This document shows positions 44,238 through 52,684 of a DNA stretch of 64,000 nucleotides, one piece after another (the stretch's first letter is position 1; every line of letters begins with the position of its first letter). Source of the stretch: Roseovarius confluentis (GTDB taxonomy: Bacteria > Pseudomonadota > Alphaproteobacteria > Rhodobacterales > Rhodobacteraceae); contig NZ_PPFE01000011.1 in assembly GCF_002917925.1 (NCBI RefSeq), positions 62,001 to 126,000 on the forward strand. Reading direction: 5' to 3'. The notes below the pieces were generated by a model. It searched no databases. It saw only the letters and a program-made list of their open reading frames with translations, and had not been told where the DNA came from. A program made the translations under genes and the position numbers.

Positions 44238-44396
44238 CTATTTGTGCCTTTCACTCGGTTGTTCCACGCCAACGGACAGCAGCTTTTTCGCCGTTCCCCA
44301 CTTTGCGAAATACCTCCTGGCTTCGTCATTTAGGCCGTATTGCGCCGCGTAGGCAGCAAGGACCCGCTCTGCTTCTTCCAGTCGTTCTTTGGTCAT
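44238..44396 (-). CDS. Small helical protein (52 aa)
   Basis: ATG 44396 lies 7-8 nt after a perfect AGGAGG. Reads MTKERLEEAERVLAAYAAQY, then GLNDEARRYFAKWGTAKKLLSV: two amphipathic helices, no Cys, no membrane segment. Translated ribosome site and residue mix make it a convincing short gene. Function unknown. Other frames in 43952-44768 are doubtful. Confidence 0.55.
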   Translation of the reverse strand: MTKERLEEAERVLAAYAAQYGLNDEARRYFAKWGTAKKLLSVGVEQPSERHK

Positions 44397-44768
44397 CTGC
44401 AACCCTCCTGTGCAGGGAGTGTCGCATCAAAAAGTTAATAAACCGTTGCTACGACGCAGATTGGCCGAGCACCTCGCCAAGCGGAAAGAACTTTGGGAAG
44501 CGCGGGCGAATAACGCGCGGAATCCGCGCGAAACTCCGGCGCGTCCGAAAGGTTCCGCAGGCGAGACGGAGACAACCACCGGGGTTTCACGCCGTAGGGT
44601 TCAAGAGGCGGTGTCGCCCGCGCCTATGCGCAAATCCCGTCAGCGCGGGCCATTCAAAGTGCACGTGAACTATAAATTAAGCCAGAGTTAGCGCAAAATC
44701 ACGGCGCTGAATTCGCACGTTGACGTCTCCAAGAATAGCGCAGATCCTAAGGTCGGGAGGTTAGTGCT

Positions 44769-44969
44769 ATGGAAAGAAACCGTGTGCACCTTGAGGGCCG
44801 ATCCCTTGATCTTCTTCGAAAGATCAAATCTGGCGGTCAGCCATATTTCGATAGAACGAAAGTGGAGCCTTTAATCGACTGCGGTCTCGTCAGAATCGGC
44901 GAATTCGGACGCGTGGTGATCACGAGGTCTGGCTCCAAGTTTCTTGATTCGAAAAAACTCGTAAGTTGA
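44769..44969 (+). CDS. Small winged-helix-like hypothetical protein (66 aa)
   Basis: GGGAGG at 44754-44759 precedes ATG 44769. The residue pattern (LDLLRKIKSGGQPYFDRTKVEPLIDCGLVRIGEFGRVVITRSGSKFL) resembles a minimal winged helix, with a helix pair then two strands. No family is recognised. It ends 71 nt before the IS6 copy. Confidence 0.55.
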   Translation: MERNRVHLEGRSLDLLRKIKSGGQPYFDRTKVEPLIDCGLVRIGEFGRVVITRSGSKFLDSKKLVS

Positions 44970-45040
44970 TGGCGTCCAACCTGTTGGTCATCCAGCGGTC
45001 TGGCGTATCCGAAACGGATAGGCTTGCAATTAGTCTATTC

Positions 45041-45871
45041 GGGTCTGTTGCATTAACCTCTTCGATTGCGCAGGTTCCGCGTGTTGTTGATGATGGGGGA
45101 GCCGATGGCGCAGCGCAAGAACCCGTTCAAGCGGCATCGGTTTCCGCGAGAGATCATCCTTTTGGCGGTGCGCTGGTAATGTCGTTATCCGCTGTCGTGC
45201 TGAGACGTCCGCGACATGCTGGGCGAGCGCGGGGTGACGGTCGACGCCTCCACGATCCACCGCTGGGTCAGGAAGTTCGGCCTCGAGATCCGCGAACGGG
45301 CCTACAGTGGTCATCGTTCCTGGCGTGGGTTGCAATGGCATGTCGATGAGATCGACATCCGCGTCGGCGGACGCTGGTGTTATCTATGGCGCGCCGTCGA
45401 TCAGTTCGGCCAGTTGATCGATTTTCGGATAACCGCGCGGCGAAATGCCAAGGCTGTAAGAGCCTTCTTGCGGCAGGCCCGAGAGACGGTACGACTCTAC
45501 CACCCGCTGACGATCGTCACTGACAAGGCGCACAGCTATGCGAAGGTGATCGGTGAGATCAATGACCGGCTCGGGCCGGAGGATGTGATCCGGCACGTCG
45601 ATCGAAAGTACCTGAACAACCGGATCGAGAGCGATCATGCTGCCCTGAAGCAGCGACTGCGACCGATGCGTGGTTTCCGAACCATGGCCGGAGCGAAGGC
45701 TGCCCTCGCTGGGATCGAAACCTTCCGCACGATCCGAAAGGGCCAATTCGAGAACTGCAAGACCGGAGTTGCAAACGAGATCGACTTCGTCGCCAAGCTC
45801 TTCCCGGAAGCTGCCTGAAGGATGGGGTTCCGCCTCCTAGTGTGCGGCTCTCATGTTAATGCAACAGACCC
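45041..45871 (+). mobile_element. Complete IS6-family element (831 bp), copy 2
   Basis: Perfect 17-bp terminal inverted repeats: GGGTCTGTTGCATTAAC at 45041-45057 and GTTAATGCAACAGACCC at 45855-45871. The flanking octamers (GTCTATTC / AATAAAAG) do not match, so no target duplication remains; this suggests recombination after insertion. Direct orientation relative to the copy at 20647. Confidence 0.88.
45105..45818 (+). pseudogene. IS6-family transposase with two nonsense codons
   Basis: Compared with the other copy, the frame from ATG 45105 has TAA at 45177-45179 (Tyr codon there) and TGA at 45201-45203 (Arg codon there). The remainder is open from 45216, with the DDE residues in WHVDEID, IVTDKAH and RIESDHAALK all present. 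Only the N-terminal zinc/HTH part is broken, so it is probably inactive on its own. Confidence 0.82.
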
Positions 45872-45972
45872 AATAAAAGCATAGGCTTATACAGCTTTCC
45901 TCGATCGCTTGCACTTCCATGCGAATTGCCCGATGGTCGTGCCGGAGACGGGGATCGTGGTTGCAGGGCACC

Positions 45973-46506
45973 ATGACATTCGCGGATCACCAGGGAGGAG
46001 ACTTCGCAGTGGTTCTGGTGCGTGCAATCGACGGCTTGAACGAAATAGTCGGCAGGATCGTCTCTGTTCTGGCCATCATATTCGCGGCAATCATCATATA
46101 TGATGTTGTTTTGCGCTACGTATTCAGCGAGCCGACACGCTGGGCCTTTGATGTTTCCAAGCAGTTATTCGGCTTCTATTTCGTGCTGCTCGGGGGATAC
46201 GCATTGCGGCACAATGCGCATGTCCGTGTCGACATCCTGACAGAAAGATTTGGCCACAATGCGCAGCGTATCGTGAGCGTTCTGGGTTATGTAATCTTCT
46301 TCTTCCCTTTCGCGTGGGTCTTTCTGACCCGGTCTTGGGAGTTCGCCATGCGCTCCTGGTCGCAGGGCGAAGTGACATACGGCGCCATTCAGATGCCAGT
46401 CTATCCACTCAAGATGGCCATGTGCGTGGCAGCGGGGCTCTTGCTGCTTCAAGGGATCTCGGAGGTTCTGAAAATCATTTTCGACCGGCAGGAGGTCTCT
46501 GAATGA
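45973..46506 (+). CDS. dctQ: TRAP transporter small permease (DctQ)
   Basis: ATG 45973 after GCAGGG. 177 residues with four membrane helices: IVSVLAIIFAAIIIYDVVLRYVF (family motif V-x-x-R-Y-x-F), FYFVLLGGYALRHNAHVRVDIL (typical H-x-x-V-D), VIFFFPFAWVFLT, and a final helix. It is the small subunit that pairs with DctM. The stop overlaps the dctM start (ATGA). Confidence 0.89.
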   Translation: MTFADHQGGDFAVVLVRAIDGLNEIVGRIVSVLAIIFAAIIIYDVVLRYVFSEPTRWAFDVSKQLFGFYFVLLGGYALRHNAHVRVDILTERFGHNAQRIVSVLGYVIFFFPFAWVFLTRSWEFAMRSWSQGEVTYGAIQMPVYPLKMAMCVAAGLLLLQGISEVLKIIFDRQEVSE

Positions 46507-47828
46507 ATCCCGAATTTATCGCGGTTCTGATGTTCGGCCTGCTACTGGCGGGCTTGTTCCTAGGGCATCCGCTGGCATTCGTCCTGGGCGGCACGGCCGT
46601 GTTGACTGCGATAATCGCGGGCAAGCCGATGGTCTTGGGCATCGTCATCAACCGGATTTTCGGCGACGTTCTGGACAACTACACCCTTATCGCCATTCCG
46701 CTTTTCGTCCTCATGGCGCGGTTCCTGTCGGATTCAGGCGTAACGGACCGAATGTTCGAAACCCTGCGCCTTCTGCTCAGCCAGGTTCGGGGCGGACTTG
46801 CCCTTGCAGTCGTTTTCATCTCGATTCTTCTGGCCGCGACGACGGGCATCATCGGTGCCTCGATCACGGTTATGGGCGTCATGGCCCTGCGCCCGATGCT
46901 GCAATACGGCTACGCGCCTTCGCTCACCGCCGGGGTTATCGCCGCATCGGGCTGTCTCGGCATCCTCATACCGCCGTCCATCATGCTCATCCTGATGGCC
47001 AGCTATTCGCCACTGTCGGTGGGCGAACTCTTTGCTGGCTCGATGATCCCCGGTGTTATGCTCGGGCTCAGCTATGCCGTGTATGTCTACTTCATTTCCG
47101 TGATAAGACCGGACTTGGCCCCGGCGGTCGAGCCCGAAGAGAAGGTCGAACGCGCCACGCTCCTGCGTATGCTGGTGGTCGAGGCGCTGCCGCCGCTGGT
47201 TCTGATCTTCGGCATTCTCGGATCACTTCTGGCGGGGATCGCAACCGCGACCGAAGCGTCGGCCCTCGGCGCAGCATTGGCGCTCCTCATCGTCATTGCG
47301 CGTGGCCGGTTCCGGCTTGGCAGTTTCTACGGCGCGATGCTCGAAACCGGGCGGACCTCTGCGATGATCCTCTTCATCGTGGTGGGGGCGACCGCGTTCA
47401 CCGGCGTCTTCAATATTACCGGCGGTCTGCGAGCAACACAGGAGATCATCCGGACCCTGGACATGGAACCGTGGATGCTGATCACCATGATGATGGTGAT
47501 CGTGTTCATCCTGGGCGCGTTCCTCGACTGGACCGGGATCGTGCTCTTGTCCTTCCCGATCTTCCTGCCCATCATCCAGGAAATGCCCGATGTGAACCTG
47601 TTGTGGTTCGTCGTGCTGATGGCGGTTGTCCTTCAGACCTCGTTCCTGACACCACCGTTCGGATATGCGCTGTTCTACCTCAGGGCCATTGCGCCCAAGG
47701 AATTGCGCACAGGCGCGATCATCCGCGGCGTTCTGCCGTTCATCGCGCTGATCGTGGTGATGTGTCTGCTCGTCGCCCTGTTCCCGGCCCTGGTCACATG
47801 GCTGCCGGACGTCCTCTATACCCAGTAA
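46503..47828 (+). CDS. dctM: TRAP transporter large permease (DctM)
   Basis: Twelve or so membrane segments and the DctM motifs LGHPLAFVLGGTAVL, AIPLFVLMARFLSDSGV, GIIGASITVMGVMALRPML and GCLGILIPPSIMLI. 441 residues. This is the sodium-linked transport subunit. End LVTWLPDVLY is typical. Confidence 0.91.
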   Translation: MNPEFIAVLMFGLLLAGLFLGHPLAFVLGGTAVLTAIIAGKPMVLGIVINRIFGDVLDNYTLIAIPLFVLMARFLSDSGVTDRMFETLRLLLSQVRGGLALAVVFISILLAATTGIIGASITVMGVMALRPMLQYGYAPSLTAGVIAASGCLGILIPPSIMLILMASYSPLSVGELFAGSMIPGVMLGLSYAVYVYFISVIRPDLAPAVEPEEKVERATLLRMLVVEALPPLVLIFGILGSLLAGIATATEASALGAALALLIVIARGRFRLGSFYGAMLETGRTSAMILFIVVGATAFTGVFNITGGLRATQEIIRTLDMEPWMLITMMMVIVFILGAFLDWTGIVLLSFPIFLPIIQEMPDVNLLWFVVLMAVVLQTSFLTPPFGYALFYLRAIAPKELRTGAIIRGVLPFIALIVVMCLLVALFPALVTWLPDVLYTQ

Positions 47829-47854
47829 CCTCAACCATGGAAAAGGGAGAGACC

Positions 47855-48940
47855 ATGACTATGAAGGTGATAACATTTGCGGCCGCGGCCGCGACAGCGG
47901 TGGCCAGCCATGCCACGGCGCAGGAAAACTGGACGATGACCACCACCTGGCCCTCGTCTCTGGAACTGATCGAAACCGACAAGCACTTTGTCGACCTGGC
48001 CAACAAGCTGACGCAAGGCGAGCTGACCATCGAGTTCTTTGAGGGCGGAGCTCTCGTCCCCTCGGGCGAGGTGTTCGGTGCTGTCGAATCCGGCACGATC
48101 CAGGCCGGCGCAGACTGGCCCGGCTACTGGGCCGGACGCGACGCCGCCTTTTCGCCGCTGGCGACCACCCCCAGCCTCTTCAATGCTGTCGACTACGTGA
48201 ACTGGATTCAGCAATGGGGCGGCGCAGAGCTCTATAACGAGATCTACGGACAATTTGAAATGGTCTACCTGCCTTACGGCGTGACCAACAACGAATCCGG
48301 CTTCCGCACCAACGAGCCGATCGTTAATCTGGAAGACCTGCAGGGCAAGCGCCTGCGTCTTTCCGGCCTGGAGCAAGGCAAGCTGCTCGAGCGGCTCGGC
48401 GGTAACCAGGTGTCGATGGCCGGCGGCGAAATCTATCAGTCGCTCGAGCGCGGCGTGATCGACGGTGCCGAGTTCTCGACTCCCAATGTCGACTGGTCGG
48501 GCGGCTTTCAACAGGTCACCCAATACTGGGCGACACCTGGCTGGCACCAATCGGCCTCCGTGTTCGGCGTGATGATCAACAAGACTGCCTGGGACGCGCT
48601 GAGCCCCGAGACCCAGGAGAAACTGCAGATCGCGGCAGACGCGACACTGCTGTGGTCGCTGGCCTTCACAGAAAAACGCGCCACTGAGGCCTATGCCAAG
48701 TTCGACGAAGCGGTCGAGATCAACCGCTATGACGACGAAACTCTGGAGCAAGTCCAGCAGATGGCGAATGAGGTGATCGTCGAGACTGCCTGCGAGAACC
48801 CGAACTCGGCCAAGGTCTATCTCAGCATGGTGGAATATCTCGAGGACTATGCCCAATGGCGCGACGCCTCCGCCCCGTTCAACCTCGGGCGCACGCCCAA
48901 CGGCCCGGACGTTGCCGCACTGAGAGACTGCGCAGGCTGA
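47855..48940 (+). CDS. dctP: TRAP transporter substrate-binding protein (DctP family)
   Basis: AAGGGAGA at 47843-47850, then ATG 47855 (the ATG at 47837 is also in frame). Signal peptide VITFAAAAATAVASHATA-QE, then the TRAP protein fold, with WPSSLELIETDKHF and NLEDLQGKRLRLSGLEQGKLLERLGG near the conserved Arg. 361 residues suggest the larger keto-acid/mannityl-like subgroup. Third in the operon, an order (Q-M-P) less common than P-Q-M. Substrate unknown. Confidence 0.88.
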   Translation: MTMKVITFAAAAATAVASHATAQENWTMTTTWPSSLELIETDKHFVDLANKLTQGELTIEFFEGGALVPSGEVFGAVESGTIQAGADWPGYWAGRDAAFSPLATTPSLFNAVDYVNWIQQWGGAELYNEIYGQFEMVYLPYGVTNNESGFRTNEPIVNLEDLQGKRLRLSGLEQGKLLERLGGNQVSMAGGEIYQSLERGVIDGAEFSTPNVDWSGGFQQVTQYWATPGWHQSASVFGVMINKTAWDALSPETQEKLQIAADATLLWSLAFTEKRATEAYAKFDEAVEINRYDDETLEQVQQMANEVIVETACENPNSAKVYLSMVEYLEDYAQWRDASAPFNLGRTPNGPDVAALRDCAG

Positions 48941-48963
48941 CTTCCTCGAATGGTGCTAAGTCG

Positions 48964-48987
48964 AATGCCCGCCACAAGGCGGGCATT
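48964..48987 (+). terminator. Hairpin terminator after dctP
   Basis: Perfect 10-bp stem AATGCCCGCC / GGCGGGCATT with loop ACAA, 24 nt after the stop, followed by TGCATTTG. The T-run is short, so moderate strength. Confidence 0.7.
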
Positions 48988-49002
48988 TGCATTTGAGTGC
49001 AC

Positions 49003-49152
49003 GGGACTGTTGCATTAACCTAGTTTGGCCCCAAATCGACCGAGATGATGCATAGATCCGTGCCACATTTTGAAGAGTTGAGAATTTCTACACCTAAATA
49101 TGGGCTGGAATCTTCGTCAATTGTCAGGACATTCAATTAATGCAACAGTCCC
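49003..49152. mobile_element. 150-bp MITE-like element with IS6-type ends
   Basis: GGGACTGTTGCATTAA (49003-49018) and its exact reverse complement TTAATGCAACAGTCCC (49137-49152) enclose 118 nt of non-coding AT-rich DNA. The ends match the IS6 repeats here at 15 of 16 bases (A for T at position 4). No target duplication is seen. Either a MITE mobilised by an IS6 transposase, or an internally deleted IS6. Confidence 0.75.
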
Positions 49153-49163
49153 AGTTCATTCCA

Positions 49164-49388
49164 TTAGCTCAGAGTCTGGAGGGCTATGGCAACTACAAGG
49201 CGGGCACCCGGGCCGACGCCATGCCGAGCCGCAAGACAGGCTGACAGGTCTTCCGAGTGCCGAAGGGCAACATCGATCACGGGTTGGTAATAGCTTGTGA
49301 ACACCGCTTGACCGAACCAGGCATCGGGGTCTAGAAACGGATCACAGGCCTTGGCGGTGGCGCCGTATTGCAAGGCTGTTTCCCACAA
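49164..49388 (-). CDS. Doubtful ORF or gene remnant
   Basis: TTG start. 74 residues (DPFLDPDAWFGQAVFTSYYQPVIDVALRHSEDL) have a normal mix and no signal. Divergent from the EamA gene and ending beside the MITE, so it may be the leftover of a longer gene. Not recognised. Confidence 0.3.
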   Translation of the reverse strand: MWETALQYGATAKACDPFLDPDAWFGQAVFTSYYQPVIDVALRHSEDLSACLAARHGVGPGARLVVAIALQTLS

Positions 49389-49464
49389 TTCGTTTCATGT
49401 CCTGGACGCCCGGACATCTCCTGCCCTGTTCGCGCCGGGCCTCTGGATTTATGGAGTGATGACC

Positions 49465-50427
49465 ATGACGCATGTACTGACCGGATCGCGGGGTGCTGCA
49501 ACCGGACCTCTCGTCGGGATGATCTGCATGGCGATGGCGATGCTGCTTCTGCCAGTGGGCGACACCTTTGCCAAGCTGCTGACCTCGCATTTGGGGGCGG
49601 TGGAAGTGACGACTGCGCGCCTGCTGGCGCAGGGCCTAGTGATGATGCCGATTGCTGTAGTGCTGCGGCATCGGCTGCGTGGTCCGATGTTTTCCCCCAT
49701 CGTAGTGCTTTCGGGCGGCCTTGTCATGATAACGTTGACCAGTCTCGTCTGGGCGTTCTCCGTCATGCCCATCGCCACGGCCATTGCGATTTTCTTTGCC
49801 GAGCCGCTGATTTTGACATTGCTGGTCGGTCCGCTGCTTGGAGAGCGCGTTGGGCCGCGGCGTTTGGTGGCCGTGGGCGTCGGCCTTATCGGGGTGCTGC
49901 TCGTGGTGCGCCCCGGCGGCGACCTAGGGCTCGCCGCGCTGCTGCCGCTTGTGGCGGCGACGGCCTATGCGCTGAACATGATCGTGCTGCGCCGCGCGTC
50001 CGGTATCCGCTCGGGCCTGACCGTGCAGTGTGGCGCGACGGCGTATGCGTGCGTTGGCATGACATCCCTGTGCATTATCCTGGCTGCCGCCGGCTGGATC
50101 CAGCCAGACTTCGCAACGCTGCCGGATTGGGGTTGGGGTGCCATCGCCGCATCCGGTCTGTTCGCGGCTGTGAGCTTCATTCTGATTGCAGAGGCGTTCC
50201 GCCGTGCGGAGGCCGGTATGCTGGCGCCGTTCCAGTACCTGGAAATCATTGGGGCGACCATTGTCGGCTACATTGTGTTCGGTGACTTTCCCGACGAGTT
50301 GACGTGGGTCGGTGTCGCGATCATCCTGGCGTCTGGACTGTATGTCTTCTGGCGTGAACAGGTGCCTTCGAACCGGGGCAGCATCTTGCCGGGTCGTCGC
50401 AGAACACGCCGCATCCGGGTGCGTTGA
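49465..50427 (+). CDS. EamA/DMT-family transporter (probable exporter)
   Basis: ATG 49465 has GGAG 8 nt upstream; ATG 49459 is too close. 320 residues with ten membrane helices in two EamA repeats (GDTFAKLLTSHLGAVEVTTARLLAQ; FFAEPLILTLLVGPLLGERVGPRR and the second-repeat match YLEIIGATIVGYIVFGDFPDELTWVG). Drug/metabolite exporters of this kind move amino acids or metabolites. Specificity unknown. Confidence 0.86.
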   Translation: MTHVLTGSRGAATGPLVGMICMAMAMLLLPVGDTFAKLLTSHLGAVEVTTARLLAQGLVMMPIAVVLRHRLRGPMFSPIVVLSGGLVMITLTSLVWAFSVMPIATAIAIFFAEPLILTLLVGPLLGERVGPRRLVAVGVGLIGVLLVVRPGGDLGLAALLPLVAATAYALNMIVLRRASGIRSGLTVQCGATAYACVGMTSLCIILAAAGWIQPDFATLPDWGWGAIAASGLFAAVSFILIAEAFRRAEAGMLAPFQYLEIIGATIVGYIVFGDFPDELTWVGVAIILASGLYVFWREQVPSNRGSILPGRRRTRRIRVR

Positions 50428-50493
50428 CCGCCACATTCTTTGGCTCGGCCGAGGGGGCGGTGCCGGGCCATGGCGGTCTGCGCCGCAAACGTG

Positions 50494-51501
50494 TCATCTC
50501 GCTTGGATCAGGGCAATCTGTTCGCGGGCCTCTTCAAGGATATCCGCCACGATCTCGGCAGCGGGGCGGATGGCGTGTACGTCTCCAACGCACTGACCGG
50601 CAAAGAGTGCGAGTTCATCCAGATCGCCCTGCATCGAGCGCAGCGGGGAGTCCGTGCTCCAGCGATATATCGGCTTGCCGTCCTCGTCGGCGATCCGGTG
50701 GCGGGGGATCGCGTCGGGGTCGTGGCCGAACAGCCGGTCGCCCAGACTGTCGGTGACGGCGGAGCGCAGGACCCTGACCGCGGCGCCCTTGGGCCAGTTG
50801 ATGACGAAGGCGTCCGTATGGACCGTCTCGTCCGAGGTCGCCTGAACGACGCGCTGTTTGTGAAGTTCATGGGCAAAGGCTTCCGTTGCCGCGAGGAAGG
50901 CCGTGCCGCAGTGGATGCCCTGCGCACCGAGTGCCATGGCCGCAACGAGGCCGCGTCCGGTTGCGAAACCGCCCGAAGCGATGACAGGCAAGTGGGTTGC
51001 GGCTGCCACCTGCGGCACCAGAACAAGCGAGGATACAGTGCCGTGCACATGCCCGCCGGCCTCGACGCCCTGGGCGATGATCGCGACCGCGCCGGCCGCT
51101 TCCGCGGCGCGGGCCTGGCTGACTGAGCCTACCTGGTAGATGACCTGCATGCCAAGGTCGTTGCCGTGCGCGACGGCCTCGGGCATGACATCCCAGAAGA
51201 AGACCAGAGTTTCGATGCCTTCGTCCTTGCAGGTCTTCAGCTGTTCGGTGAAGAGGTCGGGGGCGGTCGCAGCCGGAATGAGGTTCACCCCGAATGCGCG
51301 GTCGGTTCGGTGTCGCACCTCCGCGATTTCCCGCTTTATCAGGTCGCAAGGCTCGCGCACCATGCCGAGGCATCCGAACCCGCCCGCACCGGAGACCGCC
51401 GCCGCCAGTTCGGCGCGTGCGACGCCGCCCATGCCCGCCTGAAGGACGGGGTAATCGCAGCCAAGAATGTCGCAGATTGGTTGGTGCAGTATGCCGCGCA
51501 T
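50494..51501 (-). CDS. Nitronate monooxygenase (2-nitropropane dioxygenase family)
   Basis: FMN-dependent TIM barrel of the NMO family: YPVLQAGMGGVARAELAAAVSGAGGFG near the start, then AQGVEAGGHVHG and VIASGGFATGRGLVAAMALGAQGIHCGTAF for flavin phosphate binding. 335 residues. It oxidises nitronates such as propionate 3-nitronate. Overlaps the DUF488 stop by one base; last of a three-gene operon. Confidence 0.88.
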   Translation of the reverse strand: MRGILHQPICDILGCDYPVLQAGMGGVARAELAAAVSGAGGFGCLGMVREPCDLIKREIAEVRHRTDRAFGVNLIPAATAPDLFTEQLKTCKDEGIETLVFFWDVMPEAVAHGNDLGMQVIYQVGSVSQARAAEAAGAVAIIAQGVEAGGHVHGTVSSLVLVPQVAAATHLPVIASGGFATGRGLVAAMALGAQGIHCGTAFLAATEAFAHELHKQRVVQATSDETVHTDAFVINWPKGAAVRVLRSAVTDSLGDRLFGHDPDAIPRHRIADEDGKPIYRWSTDSPLRSMQGDLDELALFAGQCVGDVHAIRPAAEIVADILEEAREQIALIQAR

Positions 51502-51860
51502 CAGGTAACGGATCTTCGTTCGAGATAGTCCTTGAGCGCGACGGCGTTGTTGTGACGCTCGTCCTTTGCGCCATAGATCAGCGTGACCCGGCCTTCGCGC
51601 ACCTGACCGGCAATCCGTTCGACCGCGTCGCGCCGTTTGTCGAGTTCCGCGAAATACGCGTCGCGGAACTCATCCCATTTGCCGGGGTCGTGGTCGAACC
51701 ACTGGCGCAGGTCCTTGCTCGGTGCGACGTCCTTTTCGCATGCCGCGATATCCAGGGCCGCCTTGGACACGCCGCGCGGCCAGACCCGGTCGACCAGAAT
51801 GCGCGTGCCGTCATTCGCATGCGCCTCGGCATAGGCGCGCTTGGTCCAGATCTGCGTCAT
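51501..51860 (-). CDS. DUF488 family protein
   Basis: 119 residues beginning MTQIWTKRAYAEAHANDGTRILVDRVWPRG and including WFDHDPGKWDEFRDAYFAEL and VTLIYGAKDERHNNAVALKDYL, all typical DUF488 blocks. Function unknown in the family. ATG 51860 overlaps the upstream cyclo-ligase stop (ATGA). Confidence 0.88.
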   Translation of the reverse strand: MTQIWTKRAYAEAHANDGTRILVDRVWPRGVSKAALDIAACEKDVAPSKDLRQWFDHDPGKWDEFRDAYFAELDKRRDAVERIAGQVREGRVTLIYGAKDERHNNAVALKDYLERRSVT

Positions 51861-52519
51861 TGCGCTTGGTCCCGGGCCGGGTCGACGAGGATCATGTCGT
51901 CCATCGCGATGTCGTGGGGTTGCGGATAGATCGTGCGGAGTGTCGAGACAACGTGCCCGACACCAATTGCGCGGACCCTCGGTGAGAGACTGGCCAACGT
52001 CCGGTCGTAGAAGCCGCCACCGTATCCCAGCCGGAACCCTGCCGCATCGGCGCCGACCACTGGCGAGATCACGATGTCCGGCAGAAGGCACGTGTTATTG
52101 TCCGGAACCGGGATTTTCCAGACACCGCGCCGCATGGAACAGCCCGGGATCCATTCCCGGAACACGAGGGGCTTTGCCTTGTCGACGACTTCGGGCAGCC
52201 CGATCCGACCGCCGCGCTCGGTCACACTGCGCATCCAGTCGCGCAGGTCGGGTTCGCCGCGAAACGGCCAGTAGATGCCGATGACGGGTTTCGACGCGAG
52301 ATCCACCGTCGAGTCCAGGGTCGCGGCGATGCGGCGCGATGTTGCCTGTCTGGTGCGGACCGAAAGTTCGAGGCGTTTCTCGATCAGGTCTTCACGCTGA
52401 AGCTTGCGCCAGCGTGCGATTTCCGACCAGTTCCCGGGGTCGGGCGGCGACACGGCACGCGCACTGTCGTCGAACTCGTGCATGTAACAAGGGGAGGATG
52501 CGTATCCTCTGTCGGTCAT
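51857..52519 (-). CDS. 5-formyltetrahydrofolate cyclo-ligase family protein
   Basis: ATG 52519 with CGGAG upstream. The C-terminal signature is RLGYGGGFYDRTLA; a basic ATP-phosphate site lies in KLQREDLIEKRLELSVRTRQATSRRIAATL. It converts 5-formyl- to 5,10-methenyl-THF with ATP. At 220 residues it has about 25 extra at the N-terminus. Heads the operon with DUF488 and nitronate monooxygenase. Confidence 0.86.
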   Translation of the reverse strand: MTDRGYASSPCYMHEFDDSARAVSPPDPGNWSEIARWRKLQREDLIEKRLELSVRTRQATSRRIAATLDSTVDLASKPVIGIYWPFRGEPDLRDWMRSVTERGGRIGLPEVVDKAKPLVFREWIPGCSMRRGVWKIPVPDNNTCLLPDIVISPVVGADAAGFRLGYGGGFYDRTLASLSPRVRAIGVGHVVSTLRTIYPQPHDIAMDDMILVDPARDQAQ

Positions 52520-52656
52520 TTCGGTCTCCGTCTGATGTGGGGCGTGAAAAAGCCCCTTCGAGCGGGTCGTGTGCCGCACGAGGCGAACCTTGCAGCGTCA
52601 ACGCCACTATCGGCCACATTGTGAAATCGCGAAAACGAATTTAATCAATATTTCAA

Positions 52657-52671
52657 ATCGCGATTCGCGAT
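52657..52671. promoter_or_regulatory. Candidate LysR operator
   Basis: ATCGCGA-T-TCGCGAT is a perfect 15-bp palindrome ending 13 nt before the LysR start; a further ATCGCGA half-site lies at 52626-52632. In the 165-nt divergent region between the cyclo-ligase operon and the LysR gene. Confidence 0.5.
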
Positions 52672-52684
52672 ACTATGGTTAGGT

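Noticed and set aside
44389..44691. + strand frame of 100 residues, Lys/Arg-rich
   Set aside because: Start overlaps the better-supported 52-aa gene on the other strand; no ribosome site; composition looks like shadow coding.
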